DNA of 64,000 nucleotides from an uncultured Eubacteriales bacterium (GTDB lineage Bacteria > Bacillota > Clostridia > Lachnospirales > Lachnospiraceae): positions 1 through 64,000 of the forward strand of contig OMZX01000002.1 of NCBI GenBank assembly GCA_900315665.1, written 5' to 3'. Below are positions 8,700 through 17,064 of the stretch, in pieces. Position 1 is the first letter of the stretch; each line of letters begins with the position of its first letter. Made by a program: the position numbers and the translations under genes. The notes beneath the pieces were generated by a model. That model did not search any database. It was given only the letters and a program-made list of their open reading frames with translations, and was not told the origin of the DNA.

Positions 8700-9658
8700 A
8701 GACGGTAGATTATACGAAGGAGCCTCTTCTTGAAGTGGATGGCTTAAAGCAGTATTTCCGTGTATCGAAGACCTTCACGGTAAAGGCTGTGGACAATGTT
8801 TCTTTTAAGATCTATCCGGGTGAGACCTATGGCCTCGTCGGTGAGTCGGGCTCCGGCAAATCAACGATCGGGCGGTCCGTCATCCGGCTGTATGATCCGA
8901 CAGCAGGCAAGATCCTGTTTAATGGTTCCGATATCAGCGGAAATCTTAATGGTAAGACCGAAGGTATGCTTCGTAATCAGATGCAGATGATTTTCCAGGA
9001 TCCGATGGCGTCGTTGAATCCTCGTAAGAAGGTAGAGGATATCATCGGTGAGGGTCTCGATATTCATCATGCCTATAAGACGAAGGAAGAACGGGACCAG
9101 AAGGTGAAGGCAATTCTTAAGAAGGTTGGCCTCGCACCGGAGCATGCGAGCCGGTATCCGCATCAGTTTTCCGGCGGACAGCGGCAGCGTGTCGGTATCG
9201 CACGTGCGCTTATCATGAATCCGAAGCTCATCATCGCCGATGAATGTATTTCGGCACTTGATGTATCGATTCAGGCGCAGGTTGTAAACCTCATGAAGGA
9301 TATTCAGGAGGAGACCGGCACAGCGTATCTCTTTATCGCGCATGATCTTTCGATGGTCAAGTATATTTCAGACCGAATCGGGGTGCTGCATCTCGGGCAT
9401 CTGCTGGAGACCGGTACGACGGATGAGATCTTCGCGCATCCGGTGCATCCGTATACAAGATCACTCCTTAGCGCGATTCCATCACCGAATCCGGTGATCG
9501 AGAAGAAACGGGTCGCAGAGGTGTATGACTATGCGACGTCCGGCATCGATTACAATAAGGGCACGGATCATCTCGTCGAGGGGACACACTATGTGAAGTG
9601 CACTGACGAGGAATTCGACACTTGGATGAAGCGCGAACCGCTTCGGTATAACGGATAA
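8696..9658 (+). CDS. oppF: Oligopeptide ABC transporter ATPase OppF-like, locus 1
   Basis: The 320-residue ATPase has Walker [11 protein letters not shown]-loop [12 protein letters not shown], signature [10 protein letters not shown], Walker [13 protein letters not shown] and switch IAHDLS. Walker B reads DEC rather than the usual DEP. The C-terminal extension ([14 protein letters not shown], then a charged tail without the cysteine motif) marks it as OppF type. SD AGAGGAGG lies seven bases before the ATG. It heterodimerises with OppD to drive peptide import. Confidence 0.92.
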   Translation: MKTVDYTKEPLLEVDGLKQYFRVSKTFTVKAVDNVSFKIYPGETYGLVGESGSGKSTIGRSVIRLYDPTAGKILFNGSDISGNLNGKTEGMLRNQMQMIFQDPMASLNPRKKVEDIIGEGLDIHHAYKTKEERDQKVKAILKKVGLAPEHASRYPHQFSGGQRQRVGIARALIMNPKLIIADECISALDVSIQAQVVNLMKDIQEETGTAYLFIAHDLSMVKYISDRIGVLHLGHLLETGTTDEIFAHPVHPYTRSLLSAIPSPNPVIEKKRVAEVYDYATSGIDYNKGTDHLVEGTHYVKCTDEEFDTWMKREPLRYNG

Positions 9659-9664
9659 ATAAGA

Positions 9665-9745
9665 AGACATCGCAAGCGATGTCTTTGAACGCGCTCGCCG
9701 CTAAGGCATCCCGAAGCCTCACCGCGCAAGCGCGGTACTCCGGGA
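9665..9745 (+). repeat. Two compact hairpins after oppF
   Basis: A perfect 9-bp hairpin AGACATCGC-AA-GCGATGTCT (9665-9684) ends in TTTG, and a larger one has TCCCG (about 9708) pairing with CGGGA (ending about 9745) around ACCGCGCAAGCGCGGT. They sit between oppF and the T-tailed terminator at 9758. The first may itself be a weak terminator. Confidence 0.55.
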
Positions 9746-9757
9746 TAACAACAAAAA

Positions 9758-9792
9758 CGGGCTGTCGCTGATGACGATGGCCCGCTTTTCTT
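9758..9792 (+). terminator. Terminator closing the first opp locus
   Basis: CGGGC (9758-9762) pairs with GCCCG (9780-9784), with a partly paired interior (GTC/GAC), and is followed by CTTTTCTTT. Confidence 0.6.
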
Positions 9793-9872
9793 TATGAAGG
9801 TGATCCGATGGCCGTTGCTTTTGAAGCTTCTTTATTCTTAAATGATGAATACGAAAAGACGGGAGGTCTTCT

Positions 9873-10949
9873 ATGAAATATATCGATATGCACTGCGACA
9901 CCATGGCAGAGATCTGGTACGCGAAGCTTAGAGGAGAAAATTATGATATAAAAGACGCGCCCTTGATGATCAATCTGGAGAAGCTAAAGAAGGGCGACTG
10001 TCTTTGCCAGAATTTCGGGATGTATGTGAATCTGGAGCGGCCGGCGGATTTCAGAGGTGATACGGATTTTGAGCCACCGACGCCTGAATATGAGCGGATG
10101 GATCCGTGGTATGCCGTCAATGAGATTCTGAAGGTGTTTCGGGAGCAGATGGAGAAGCATGCACCTGTAGCTGACGGGTCGTCAAACACTGTAGCAAAGG
10201 ATGCTTTGTCAATTACACAGGTGACGACGGGAACGGAGATTCATCAGCATCTTAAGGACAATACGATGTGCTGTCTTCTTACGGTGGAGGAGGGCGGTGT
10301 CTGCAAAGGGAGTCTTAACAATCTCCGGGCGTTGTATGCAGCCGGGGTTCGTATGATGACACTGACCTGGAATTTTGATAACGAGCTTGGACATCCAAAC
10401 AAGCCGGATCGTGAGCATTATTATGATTTTAAGGGCAGGTCGGATAACGGGCTTACGGATCGGGGCAGAGTGTTTGTGGATGCGATGCAGAACATGGGTA
10501 TGATTGTGGATGTGTCGCATCTGTCGGACCAGGGCTTCTATGATGTGGCGGAGCTTGTAAAAGGGCCGTTTGTGGCGAGCCATTCGAACGCGCGTTCCGT
10601 GATTGGATGCAGTCGGAATCTGACGGATGAGATGATCCGGGTACTCGCGGAGCATGGTGGTGTGACAGGACTTAATTTCTGCCCGTCCTTCCTTGATGAC
10701 AGTGGTACGCCGAAGGAGACTGTCGATCGTATCGTACGGACGGCGGAGCATCTCCGGAGAGTCGGCGGCATCGAGGTCATAGGCATTGGCACAGATTTTG
10801 ACGGGATCGGCGGCGATCTGGAGCTCGGGGATGCGTCGAAGATGGACATGCTTTTGGACGGACTCAAAAAGGCCGGCTTCTCCGTCGATGAAATCGAGAA
10901 GATATTCTATAAGAATGTTCTTAGGGTTTATGATGAAGTTCTCGGATGA
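9873..10949 (+). CDS. Membrane-type dipeptidase, peptidase family M19
   Basis: The 358-residue cytosolic zinc hydrolase begins MKYIDMHCDTM; the D-x-H-x-D motif (Asp5, His7, Asp9) provides metal ligands of the M19 (renal dipeptidase) family. Further conserved parts are TVEEGG (the bridging Glu), LTWNFDNELG, VDVSHLSDQGF, ASHSNAR and GIGTDFDG. No signal peptide is present. SD GGGAGG precedes the ATG. Placed between two peptide importers, it most likely cleaves imported dipeptides or D-amino-acid-containing dipeptides; the substrate is inferred. Confidence 0.9.
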   Translation: MKYIDMHCDTMAEIWYAKLRGENYDIKDAPLMINLEKLKKGDCLCQNFGMYVNLERPADFRGDTDFEPPTPEYERMDPWYAVNEILKVFREQMEKHAPVADGSSNTVAKDALSITQVTTGTEIHQHLKDNTMCCLLTVEEGGVCKGSLNNLRALYAAGVRMMTLTWNFDNELGHPNKPDREHYYDFKGRSDNGLTDRGRVFVDAMQNMGMIVDVSHLSDQGFYDVAELVKGPFVASHSNARSVIGCSRNLTDEMIRVLAEHGGVTGLNFCPSFLDDSGTPKETVDRIVRTAEHLRRVGGIEVIGIGTDFDGIGGDLELGDASKMDMLLDGLKKAGFSVDEIEKIFYKNVLRVYDEVLG

Positions 10950-11027
10950 ATCTGTAAAAACATGATGCAATTTAGAAATTTTATGTTATGATGTATTAAA
11001 TTACTGAAGGGTAATCCTGAGAAATGC

Positions 11028-11069
11028 AAGGACGTATGATACTCAGATGAGGGTTCATGCGTCCTTTTT
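11028..11069 (+). terminator. Hairpin plus T5 before second oppA (terminator or attenuator)
   Basis: AAGGACGTATGA (11028-11039) pairs with TCATGCGTCCTT (11055-11066), one mismatch, followed by TTT. It stands about 100 bases before the next ATG. A -10-like TATGAT at 10987-10992 lies upstream, so it could act as an attenuator of the second opp locus rather than only ending the dipeptidase transcript. Confidence 0.6.
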
Positions 11070-11170
11070 CGTAGAATATGTAAATCAGAATTTCATGCTC
11101 TTGCAATCCAATCAGGGAAAAGGGATGGCAGAAGTTAAGAGACCTTCGGTAATGAAAAGGAGGAGGATTT

Positions 11171-12904
11171 ATGAAAAAACGATCTTTAAGTTTCATGATG
11201 GCAGCTCTGATGGTAGGGTCAATGGCAACCGGCTGCGGAAGCGCAAGCAACCAGGCAGCGACGACACAAGCGGCAGGTGGTTCTTCGGACACAGCGACGA
11301 CCGCTGCTAAGGACAGCGGTGCCGGTTCTGATACTGGCGCTTCGGCAGGCACGACAGAGGGCGCGACGGATATCGATACGTCAACCTTCTTTAAGCTTGT
11401 CGGAGACAACCCGGATATCGTGGATCCGCAGTGTACCTCTGATTATTATGCGATTCCGATGAACTGTTTCGATCGTCTCGTCGAAGTGAAGAAGAACGAT
11501 GACGGAACCAGTGAGCTGGTACCTTCTCTTGCAAAATCCTGGGATATCTCATCGGATGGTCTTACCTATACCTTCCATCTTGAGGAGGGTGTCAAGTATC
11601 AGAATGGCGCTGATTTCACGGCATCGGATGTTCTCTATACCTTTAATCGTCTTTTGACCTATCCGAAGTCGGTTAATGATGATATAGCCGATGGCATCAA
11701 GGGCGCCCAGGATGTGAAGGATGGTAAGGCAAAGTCACTGGCAGAGACCGGCGGTATCACAGTGGTGGATGATCATACGGTACAGTTTACGCTGGAGTCA
11801 CCGTATGCTGCGTTCCTCGCTGAGCTGACCGTACCGGGTGCTTCGATCCTTGATGAAGATACGACGGAGGCGGCAGGTGATCAGTTTGGTATCGATCCTA
11901 GTGTGACGATCGGTACAGGTCCTTTCATTTTCTCTAGTTGGACCTTTAACTCCGAGATGATCCTCACGGCGAACAAGGATTGCTGGTCCGGTGCGCCGAA
12001 GTGCGATGGCATCGATTTCAAGATCGTACCGGATGAAGAGACCCAGCGTATGATGTTTGAAAATGGAGAGCTCGACCTCCTCGACCTTGATAACGCGCCG
12101 AGCCAGGTGGACTATTTCCTTCAGAGCGACAAGTATAAGGATTCAATCGTGCAGGGACCACGTGTCGGCGTGTACTATGTCACGTTTAATGAAAACATTG
12201 AGCCGCTTCAGGATGTGAAGGTCCGTAAGGCGCTTCAGATGTCGATCGACCGGCAGGCTATCCTCGATGCCCTGTATGGCGGCCGCGGCCAGCTTGAAAA
12301 TGGTATCCTGCCGCACGGCCTTATCGGCTACAATGCAGACCTTCCGGAAATCAAGTATGATGTAGAAGGTGCGAAGAAGCTTCTCGCCGATGCAGGCTAT
12401 GCCGATGGCTTCGATCTGGAGCTTGATCTTTCCTCTGATTCTGATGCAACCGGTAAGAACCTCATGGATATCCTTTCCTCAATGTGGGGTGAAATTGGTG
12501 TCCGCTGCACGGTAAAGACCATTGATGAAGCGACCCTTCAGGATACGAAGCATAATGGCGAGCTCGGCACGTATTCTTCATCCTGGTCCGCAGACTTTAA
12601 CGATCCGGATAACTTCATGTATACCTTCTTCGGCTCCGATGCGAACACGAAGTTCCGTTCTCTTAACTACAAGAACGAGGATGCGATCAGCCGTGTAAAC
12701 GCTGCCCGTTCCATCGTCGACGAGGATGCAAGAATCAAGGAGTATCAGGATCTTGAAAAGATCATCATCCAGGATGATGCCGCATGGCTTCCACTCTATT
12801 CGAAGGAACACCTCTTCGTCGTAGGACCTGGAGTTACCGGCTTCTCCGTTTCCTGGAACGGTTGGTCCAACGGTTATTACCGTGACGTCGCAGTCGCAAG
12901 ATAA
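11171..12904 (+). CDS. Oligopeptide/dipeptide ABC transporter substrate-binding lipoprotein, locus 2
   Basis: The 577-residue lipoprotein precursor has a signal peptide ending MATGC (lipidated Cys22) and an Ala/Thr/Gly/Ser-rich tether to about residue 70. The solute-binding family 5 fold follows, with SLAKSWDISSDGLTYTFHL and VRKALQMSIDRQAI. It diverges strongly from the first locus binding protein, so the two systems probably bind different peptides. SD AGGAGG precedes the ATG. A perfect terminator follows, repeating the layout of locus 1. Confidence 0.92.
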   Translation: MKKRSLSFMMAALMVGSMATGCGSASNQAATTQAAGGSSDTATTAAKDSGAGSDTGASAGTTEGATDIDTSTFFKLVGDNPDIVDPQCTSDYYAIPMNCFDRLVEVKKNDDGTSELVPSLAKSWDISSDGLTYTFHLEEGVKYQNGADFTASDVLYTFNRLLTYPKSVNDDIADGIKGAQDVKDGKAKSLAETGGITVVDDHTVQFTLESPYAAFLAELTVPGASILDEDTTEAAGDQFGIDPSVTIGTGPFIFSSWTFNSEMILTANKDCWSGAPKCDGIDFKIVPDEETQRMMFENGELDLLDLDNAPSQVDYFLQSDKYKDSIVQGPRVGVYYVTFNENIEPLQDVKVRKALQMSIDRQAILDALYGGRGQLENGILPHGLIGYNADLPEIKYDVEGAKKLLADAGYADGFDLELDLSSDSDATGKNLMDILSSMWGEIGVRCTVKTIDEATLQDTKHNGELGTYSSSWSADFNDPDNFMYTFFGSDANTKFRSLNYKNEDAISRVNAARSIVDEDARIKEYQDLEKIIIQDDAAWLPLYSKEHLFVVGPGVTGFSVSWNGWSNGYYRDVAVAR

Positions 12905-12910
12905 GTGTTC

Positions 12911-12941
12911 AAACGGATGGAGAAATACTCCATCCGTTTTA
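12911..12941 (+). terminator. Terminator after second substrate-binding protein gene
   Basis: AAACGGATGGA (12911-12921) pairs perfectly with TCCATCCGTTT (12929-12939), 7-base loop, followed by TATG. It partly isolates the binding-protein message. Confidence 0.8.
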
Positions 12942-13068
12942 TGTCTATATTGATTTAACGCGTTAAAAAGAGTATTGTGTACTTTATTAGCTTTCGAAGG
13001 CTGCCAATGCCTACAGCTGTGTGCCCGAAGGAAGCATTATCCAGTTATTCAGAAGAGAGGATCATGTC

Positions 13069-13989
13069 TTGCTGAAGAAAGTTGTGAACCGGATTCTGGT
13101 TTCAATTCCGGTGCTGATCGGTGTTATTTTCATCATTTACATCATGCTGAACATCATTCCGGGAAATCCGATTTCCGTGATGATGAAGGAGCATGCGCGG
13201 CAGGAGGTTATCGACCGGATGTCCGCCTATTATGGACTTGACAAGCCTGTGATGGTACAGTTTCTCATTTATCTGAAAAATCTATGTCACGGCGATCTCG
13301 GGATGTCGTATAAGCTGAACCGGTCGGTGAATGCTCTGATCGCGCAAGCGTTTCCGTATACGCTGAAGCTTGCGATCGCGGCGGCGCTGGTGTCCTGGAT
13401 CATCGGTATCCCGGCTGGCATCGTATCAGCCATCAAGGAAAACACCGCTGTCGATCACTTCTTTATGGGCTTTTCACTGCTCGGTGTTTCGATGCCTGTG
13501 TTCTGGGCAGCCCTTCTTTTTCAATATGTTTTTGCGTACAAGCTTGGCTTAGTGCCGGTTTCCGGTGCGGATAATCCGAGCGCCTATATTCTGCCGGCCA
13601 TCGTACTCGGCTGGTCGAGCGCCGGGACGATTGCACGGCTTACGAGATCCAATCTCCTTGAGGTTCTTGAAGCAGATTATATCCGGACCGCGTATGCGAA
13701 GGGACGTTCTCAGGCCGGTGTAATCCTGCATCATGCGTTTAAGAACGCATTGCTGCCGGTCATCACGATGATGGCGATTCAAGTGGCATCGCTTCTGTCC
13801 GGTGCGGTCATCACGGAAACAGTGTTTGCGATTCCTGGCATCGGCCGGCTCGCAGTCGACGCGATCACCTCACGCGACATGCCGCTCTTGCAGGGTACAG
13901 TGCTTTTTACGACGGTGCTCATCATTCTTGGTAATCTCATCGCGGACATCCTTTATTCTGTGATCGATCCGCGCATACGGGAAAGCTGA
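13069..13989 (+). CDS. Oligopeptide ABC transporter permease, OppB/DppB-like, locus 2
   Basis: The reading frame opens at GTG 13021, but the first 16 codons look non-coding for this family. TTG 13069 follows AGAGAGG by eight bases and gives a normal N terminus LLKKVVNRILVSIPVLIGVIF (306 residues). The protein has six predicted helices, GLDKPVMVQFLIYLKNLCHG and the EAA loop RLTRSNLLEVLEADYIRTAYAKG. It pairs with the OppC-like permease encoded 77 bases downstream. Confidence 0.9.
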   Translation: MLKKVVNRILVSIPVLIGVIFIIYIMLNIIPGNPISVMMKEHARQEVIDRMSAYYGLDKPVMVQFLIYLKNLCHGDLGMSYKLNRSVNALIAQAFPYTLKLAIAAALVSWIIGIPAGIVSAIKENTAVDHFFMGFSLLGVSMPVFWAALLFQYVFAYKLGLVPVSGADNPSAYILPAIVLGWSSAGTIARLTRSNLLEVLEADYIRTAYAKGRSQAGVILHHAFKNALLPVITMMAIQVASLLSGAVITETVFAIPGIGRLAVDAITSRDMPLLQGTVLFTTVLIILGNLIADILYSVIDPRIRES

Positions 13990-14066
13990 AAAGCTCGAGA
14001 AACTTACATCTGACATGGTATCTGACTGTTTACTCGAAAGAGTTTAAAAGACAGCCATGGATTTTT

Positions 14067-15083
14067 ATGAAGAGAGGTTCCGCTGATTTGAAACTTTTAA
14101 GATATCATCCGGAAACAGCGTTCGGTGGACAATCGAAGGAGGACGCTTTGAAATCCTCTGTTAAGAAAGCGCTGGATCCGGAAAAAACGCTGACGGAAAA
14201 GGATAAAAGAAGGATTGAGCTCGCATCGGAAATCGGCGAACAGGAGACGGCCCGGGATAAATTCAGGGTGATGTGCGCTGAAAACAAGCTGGCAGCCTTT
14301 TCCCTCGTCGTGATTCTCATCTTTATCTTTATGGCCATTTTTGCTCCGGTTGTGGCGCCCTATGATCCGACGAAGCAGGACCTGATCCACCGCATGCAGG
14401 GTATGAGCAGGGAACATATCTTCGGGACGGATCAGCTCGGACGGGATATTTATTCTCGTATGATTTACGGTGCACGTGTATCGATTGCCATTGGTCTTTT
14501 GCCGACATTTGTATCGATTCTGATTGGTACAGTGCTTGGCCTCATCAGCGGTTATTTCGGTGGCGTGGTTGATTTTATCATCATGCGTCTCTGCGATATC
14601 ACGATGGCGTTCCCAAGTCTTCTCCTGGCGATGGTTGTCATGTATACGATGGGTGCCGGCATCATCAATATCTTTCTTGCCCTGACACTGGTCTCGTGGG
14701 CTGGTACGGCAAGAGTGATTCGTTCTCAAACGCTGCAGCTTCGGGAAATGGAATATATTGAGGCCGCCCGCAGTATGGGCGTATCAAGCTTCGCGATCAT
14801 GTTCCGGCACATCCTTCCAAACTGTCTGCCAAATCTTATTGTGCTGTTTACGTTAAACATCCCGGGCTCAATTCTTTCGGAATCTTCTCTTAGCTTTCTT
14901 GGCATCGGGGCACAGGCGCCGATGACGAGCTGGGGTCTGATGGTATCGGATGGCAAGCAGTATCTGTTTACAAACCCTGTGATTGCTATTGCGCCAGGTG
15001 TGGCTATTCTCATTTTAGCCCTTGCCTTTAATTTTCTCGGTGACGGTGTTCGGGATGCTATGGACCCGTATCTCAGTAAATAA
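14067..15083 (+). CDS. Oligopeptide ABC transporter permease, OppC/DppC-like, locus 2
   Basis: The 338-residue permease has a charged cytoplasmic N terminus of about 70 residues, then helix AFSLVVILIFIFMAIFAPVV, FGTDQLGRDIYSRMIYGARV (family hallmark), and five C-terminal helices with EAA loop RVIRSQTLQLREMEYIEAARSMG. ATG 14067 has no clear SD; TTG 14088 follows GAGAGG by ten bases and is a real alternative start. The next gene begins three bases after the stop. Confidence 0.9.
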   Translation: MKRGSADLKLLRYHPETAFGGQSKEDALKSSVKKALDPEKTLTEKDKRRIELASEIGEQETARDKFRVMCAENKLAAFSLVVILIFIFMAIFAPVVAPYDPTKQDLIHRMQGMSREHIFGTDQLGRDIYSRMIYGARVSIAIGLLPTFVSILIGTVLGLISGYFGGVVDFIIMRLCDITMAFPSLLLAMVVMYTMGAGIINIFLALTLVSWAGTARVIRSQTLQLREMEYIEAARSMGVSSFAIMFRHILPNCLPNLIVLFTLNIPGSILSESSLSFLGIGAQAPMTSWGLMVSDGKQYLFTNPVIAIAPGVAILILALAFNFLGDGVRDAMDPYLSK

Positions 15084-15086
15084 AAA

Positions 15087-16088
15087 ATGGAAAATACACT
15101 TGAAATAAAACATTTGAAAACCTATTTTCATACGATGAAGGGTGTCGTGCCGGCTGTCGATGATGTTTCCATCACGGTACCGAAGGGGAAGATCGTCGGA
15201 ATCGTCGGGGAATCCGGCTGCGGGAAGAGTATGACAGCCATGTCTGTCATGCAGCTGATCCGAAAGCCTGGTAAGATTGAAGGCGGACAGATTCTGTTTA
15301 AGGGAGAGGATCTGCTTGAAAAATCCGAAAAAGAAATGGAGAAGATCCGGGGAGATCGTATCTCGATGATCTTTCAGGAGCCGATGACGAGCCTGAATCC
15401 CGTTTATACGATCGGGCATCAGGTAACGGAGGCGATTCTTATTCATGAAAAAATCGAGAAGGGGGAAGCGGAAAAACGTGCTGTAGAAATTCTTAGCGCT
15501 GTCGGCATCCCGGAACCGGAAAAGAGAATGAAATCCTATCCGCATCAACTTTCGGGCGGGCTTCGGCAGCGGGTGATGATCGGGATGGCTATGGTGATGA
15601 AACCGGATCTTCTGATCGCGGATGAACCGACGACTGCGCTGGATGTGACGATTGAGGCACAGATTCTACATCTTATGCGGAAGCTCCGGGATGAAAACGG
15701 GACCTCGATTCTTCTTATTACGCATAATATGGGCGTCGTCGCGGAGGTATGCGATGATGTCTATGTCATGTATGCAGGGAAGGTCATGGAGCATACCGAT
15801 GTATTTACGCTTTTTAAGCAGGCGGAACATCCATACACGGCTGGACTTTTGCGGTCGATTCCACGGATTGACGCGGTAAAGGATCGGCTCTATTCGATTC
15901 CCGGTGTCGTGCCGAATCTTCTACATCTCCCGGCTGGCTGCAGCTTCAGTACGAGATGCCCGTATGCGATGGACCGGTGCTATGAGGAAAGGCCGGAGCT
16001 TGTATGTCTCGAAGCTGAAAAGCACGAGCTTCGCTGCTTTTCATGCATGACAAAGTTTGAACGGGAGGCGGAAAATGGTAGATTCTAA
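15087..16088 (+). CDS. Oligopeptide ABC transporter ATPase, OppD/DppD-like, locus 2
   Basis: The 333-residue ATPase has Walker A GESGCGKS, IFQEPMTSLNP, signature LSGGLRQRV, Walker [13 protein letters not shown] and ITHNMG. Its C-terminal extension retains the cysteine motif GCSFSTRCPYAMDRC plus two later cysteines, unlike the OppD of locus 1. It has no visible SD: ATG follows the upstream stop by three bases, so translation likely depends on coupling. It overlaps the next gene by 14 bases. Confidence 0.93.
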   Translation: MENTLEIKHLKTYFHTMKGVVPAVDDVSITVPKGKIVGIVGESGCGKSMTAMSVMQLIRKPGKIEGGQILFKGEDLLEKSEKEMEKIRGDRISMIFQEPMTSLNPVYTIGHQVTEAILIHEKIEKGEAEKRAVEILSAVGIPEPEKRMKSYPHQLSGGLRQRVMIGMAMVMKPDLLIADEPTTALDVTIEAQILHLMRKLRDENGTSILLITHNMGVVAEVCDDVYVMYAGKVMEHTDVFTLFKQAEHPYTAGLLRSIPRIDAVKDRLYSIPGVVPNLLHLPAGCSFSTRCPYAMDRCYEERPELVCLEAEKHELRCFSCMTKFEREAENGRF

Positions 16089-17052
16089 GAAGGTACTGCT
16101 GTCCTGTTCGCATCTCACGAAGGAGTTCCCGGCGGAGGGCAGTAAGAAGCAGGTTGTACATGCGGTGACGGATGTGAGCTTCCCAATCTATGAAGGTGAG
16201 ACGCTGGCACTGGTCGGAGAATCGGGCTGTGGTAAATCGACACTCGGACGGCTTCTGATCCGGCTGCTGCCATCCACAGACGGAAGCATCATCTACGACG
16301 GGAAGGATATCACGAAGCTGTCTGAAAAGGCCTTCCATCCGCTCCGGCGGGACATGCAGATCATCTTTCAGGATCCGTATGCATCACTTGATCCCAGGAT
16401 GAATGTAGAAGCGATTCTTTCAGAGCCACTCAAGGCAAATCATGTCGTAAGCTCGAAGGCGGAGCTTCAGGAAAAGGTGCTCTCACTTATGGACATGGTT
16501 GGTATCCAAAGGGAATATCTCCATCGCTTTCCGCATCAGTTTTCCGGCGGACAGCGGCAGAGGATCGGCATCGCGCGGGCACTTGCACTGGAACCTCGGT
16601 TCGTCGTCTGCGATGAACCGGTATCCGCGCTTGATGTAAGCATTCAGTCGCAGATCCTGAATCTTCTGTCTGATCTTCAGAAGGAACGGAAGCTGACCTA
16701 TCTTTTTATTTCGCATGATCTTTCGGTCGTACGTCATATTTCGAACCGGGTCTCTGTCATGTTTCTCGGGAAGCTCTGTGAGATCGGGCCGACGGAGGAT
16801 ATCTATAGCGCACCGAAGCATCCCTATACGAAATTTCTTCTTTCCTCTGTACCGAATCCGGATCCGACGAAGCGGAAGCAGGATGCAGAGCTTCTGATGG
16901 GTGAGATGCCGAGCCCGATGAATCCACCTTCGGGTTGCCGTTTCCGGACGAGATGTCCGTATGCGGATAAGCTTTGCGCGGAAAAGGAACCAGAGGAAAA
17001 AATCGTCGATGCTTCGGGCCGTAAGGTCTATTGTCATCATCCGCTATCTTAA
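16075..17052 (+). CDS. Oligopeptide ABC transporter ATPase, OppF/DppF-like, locus 2
   Basis: The product is 325 residues from ATG 16075, chosen because GGGAGG lies seven bases upstream; an in-frame ATG at 16057 inside the preceding gene is less likely. It has Walker A GESGCGKST, IFQDPYASLDPR, signature [10 protein letters not shown], Walker B CDEPVSALD, SHDLSVV and the C-terminal cysteine motif GCRFRTRCPYADKLC. It partners the upstream OppD-like ATPase. Confidence 0.93.
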   Translation: MVDSKKVLLSCSHLTKEFPAEGSKKQVVHAVTDVSFPIYEGETLALVGESGCGKSTLGRLLIRLLPSTDGSIIYDGKDITKLSEKAFHPLRRDMQIIFQDPYASLDPRMNVEAILSEPLKANHVVSSKAELQEKVLSLMDMVGIQREYLHRFPHQFSGGQRQRIGIARALALEPRFVVCDEPVSALDVSIQSQILNLLSDLQKERKLTYLFISHDLSVVRHISNRVSVMFLGKLCEIGPTEDIYSAPKHPYTKFLLSSVPNPDPTKRKQDAELLMGEMPSPMNPPSGCRFRTRCPYADKLCAEKEPEEKIVDASGRKVYCHHPLS

Positions 17053-17064
17053 AAGAGGTCTAAC

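Noticed and set aside
10209..10970. Minus-strand open frame of 253 codons over the dipeptidase
   Set aside because: His/Arg/Ile-rich shadow of the M19 dipeptidase, without SD.
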